A stretch of DNA of 64,000 nt from contig NZ_LR880474.1 of the NCBI RefSeq assembly GCF_904066215.1, forward strand, positions 3,100,001-3,164,000, written 5' to 3'. Below the pieces are notes generated by a model. That model was not told where the DNA came from. It saw only the letters and a program-made list of their open reading frames with translations, and ran no database searches. A program made the position numbers and the translations under genes. Shown piece after piece: positions 63,174-64,000 of the stretch. The DNA comes from Microbacterium sp. Nx66. GTDB taxonomy: Bacteria; Actinomycetota; Actinomycetes; Actinomycetales; Microbacteriaceae. Every line of letters starts with the position of its first letter. Position 1 is the first letter of the stretch.

Positions 63174-64000
63174 TCACGGATGCCCAGGGGCCCCCACGGG
63201 GAGCGAGACGTTCATGCGGAACCCGGCGGCGGTGCGCTCGGCGAAGACGTCACCGCCGTGCGCACGCGCGAGGCCTCTGGCGATGGACAGCCCGAGCCCG
63301 GCACCCGACGCGACCCCGTCCTCGTCGCCGGCCGTCGCTCGCGCCGTGTCCTCGCGCCAGCCGACGTCGAACATCCGATCCAGGTCCTCCACCGCCACAC
63401 CGGCCCCTTGATCCAGCACCCCCAGGACGAGGCGGTCCCGGTCGACCATCGTCGCGGACAGCACGATCTCCGTGCCCGGAGGGGCGTGCCGGACGGCGTT
63501 CGTGAGCAGGTTCACCACGATCCTGCCGAGCTGATGCGGATCGGCCCAGAGCACCGGACCGGCGATCCCGCGCTCGACGATGCGGAGGTCGCGCTTCGCC
63601 GCGGCGGCCGCGACGTCGGCCACCGCATCGGAGACGACATCCCACAGGACCACCTGCTCGGTCTGCAGTTGCACCGCGCCGGACGTGAGGCGGGACAGCT
63701 CGAAGAGGTCGTCGACCATCCGGCTCATCGTCTCCACCTGTCCCCGCACCTGACCGGCGAAGCGCTCCGGAGCGACCGCAACGCCGTCCTCCACCGCCTC
63801 GGCGAGCACACGGACCGCGGTGAGTGGGGTGCGCAGGTCGTGCGAGATCCAGGCGAAGAAGCGCCGACGGGCGGAGTCCAGCCGCACCAGCTCGGCCCTC
63901 GCCGCATCCACCTCGGCCGAGACCACCGCGAGCTGTGTCGAGAGGCCGGCGAGCTCCCGAGAGGCCGCCGCGTCCACCACCGCGTCGTCCGTTCGACCGA
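63174..64000 (-). CDS. sensor histidine kinase, C-terminal part (N terminus beyond window)
   Basis: The frame is open to the right edge, so the N-terminal sensor and membrane helices are missing. Visible are a coiled-coil linker (LSTQLAVVSAEVDAARAEL), the H-box FFAWISHDLRTPLTAV with the phosphorylated His, the N-box NLLTNAVRHAPPGTEI, and G-boxes DQGAGV and GAGLGLSIARGLARAHGG. It autophosphorylates and passes phosphate to a response regulator that is not in this window. The protein ends LPVGAPGHP. Confidence 0.92.
   Translation of the reverse strand, partial: GRTDDAVVDAAASRELAGLSTQLAVVSAEVDAARAELVRLDSARRRFFAWISHDLRTPLTAVRVLAEAVEDGVAVAPERFAGQVRGQVETMSRMVDDLFELSRLTSGAVQLQTEQVVLWDVVSDAVADVAAAAAKRDLRIVERGIAGPVLWADPHQLGRIVVNLLTNAVRHAPPGTEIVLSATMVDRDRLVLGVLDQGAGVAVEDLDRMFDVGWREDTARATAGDEDGVASGAGLGLSIARGLARAHGGDVFAERTAAGFRMNVSLPVGAPGHP

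Overview
This is a very GC-rich, chromosome-like window that most resembles Microbacterium or a close relative in the Microbacteriaceae (Actinomycetota). The reasons are the high GC3 coding pattern, a haem pathway that uses HemQ, single-chain GlyRS, Cds1-type desulfhydrase, a DUF3618/holin-X/YtxH trio, and many promoters of the form TANNNT-N6-start that give leaderless mRNAs. The genus is an inference. I see no prophage, IS element, tRNA, rRNA or CRISPR array.

Layout: 1-4.6 kb carries a ribose/pentose module (transaldolase-like gene divergent from rbsK-rbsD-gntR), a cysteine desulfhydrase and an ACT protein. 4.6-10 kb has an FCD-type GntR regulator divergent from a class V aminotransferase plus a sugar-type ABC importer without an ATPase. 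10-17.5 kb holds an aldo/keto reductase, a MocR regulator with a small divergent gene, a DUF4407 protein, a TetR/NAD(P)H oxidoreductase pair and rlmN. 17.5-22.4 kb has a KDPG aldolase, an ankyrin lipoprotein coupled to a TSUP permease, two SDRs and an APH-like kinase. 22.4-28.3 kb contains gadC-gadB and a thiamine-precursor ECF transporter (ykoC-ykoD-ykoE) under a TPP riboswitch. 28.4-37.9 kb contains a D,D-peptidase, a heterodimeric ABC exporter behind a proline-rich leader ORF, a HIBYL-CoA hydrolase-like protein, and an ABC ATPase with a long acidic tail. 38-50 kb is the haem region: hemQ-hemC-hemD-hemB-hemL, hemY and hemE on the minus strand and hemA divergent, interrupted by envelope proteins and an ArsR/epimerase pair. 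50-64 kb has a DNA-repair-like protein, an ABC-F protein, glyS, a POT peptide transporter, an MFS pump, a serine-hydrolase-like protein that has lost its catalytic residues, an M13 peptidase and a truncated histidine kinase.

The haem genes form a near-complete route from glutamyl-tRNA to coprohaem/haem b via HemA, HemL, HemB, HemC, HemD, HemE, HemY (CgoX) and HemQ. Ferrochelatase (CpfC/HemH) is not in this window.

The strongest signals outside ordinary gene content are: (i) a 28-codon leader ORF ending in five prolines directly in front of the ABC exporter, and a second leader in front of the ABC-F gene; (ii) several families of dispersed palindromic repeats at gene 3' ends, one of which has also entered three coding regions in frame; (iii) a consistent leaderless-promoter geometry at about 18 genes; and (iv) TGT-N4-ACA operators shared by the ribokinase region and a KDPG aldolase 15 kb away.
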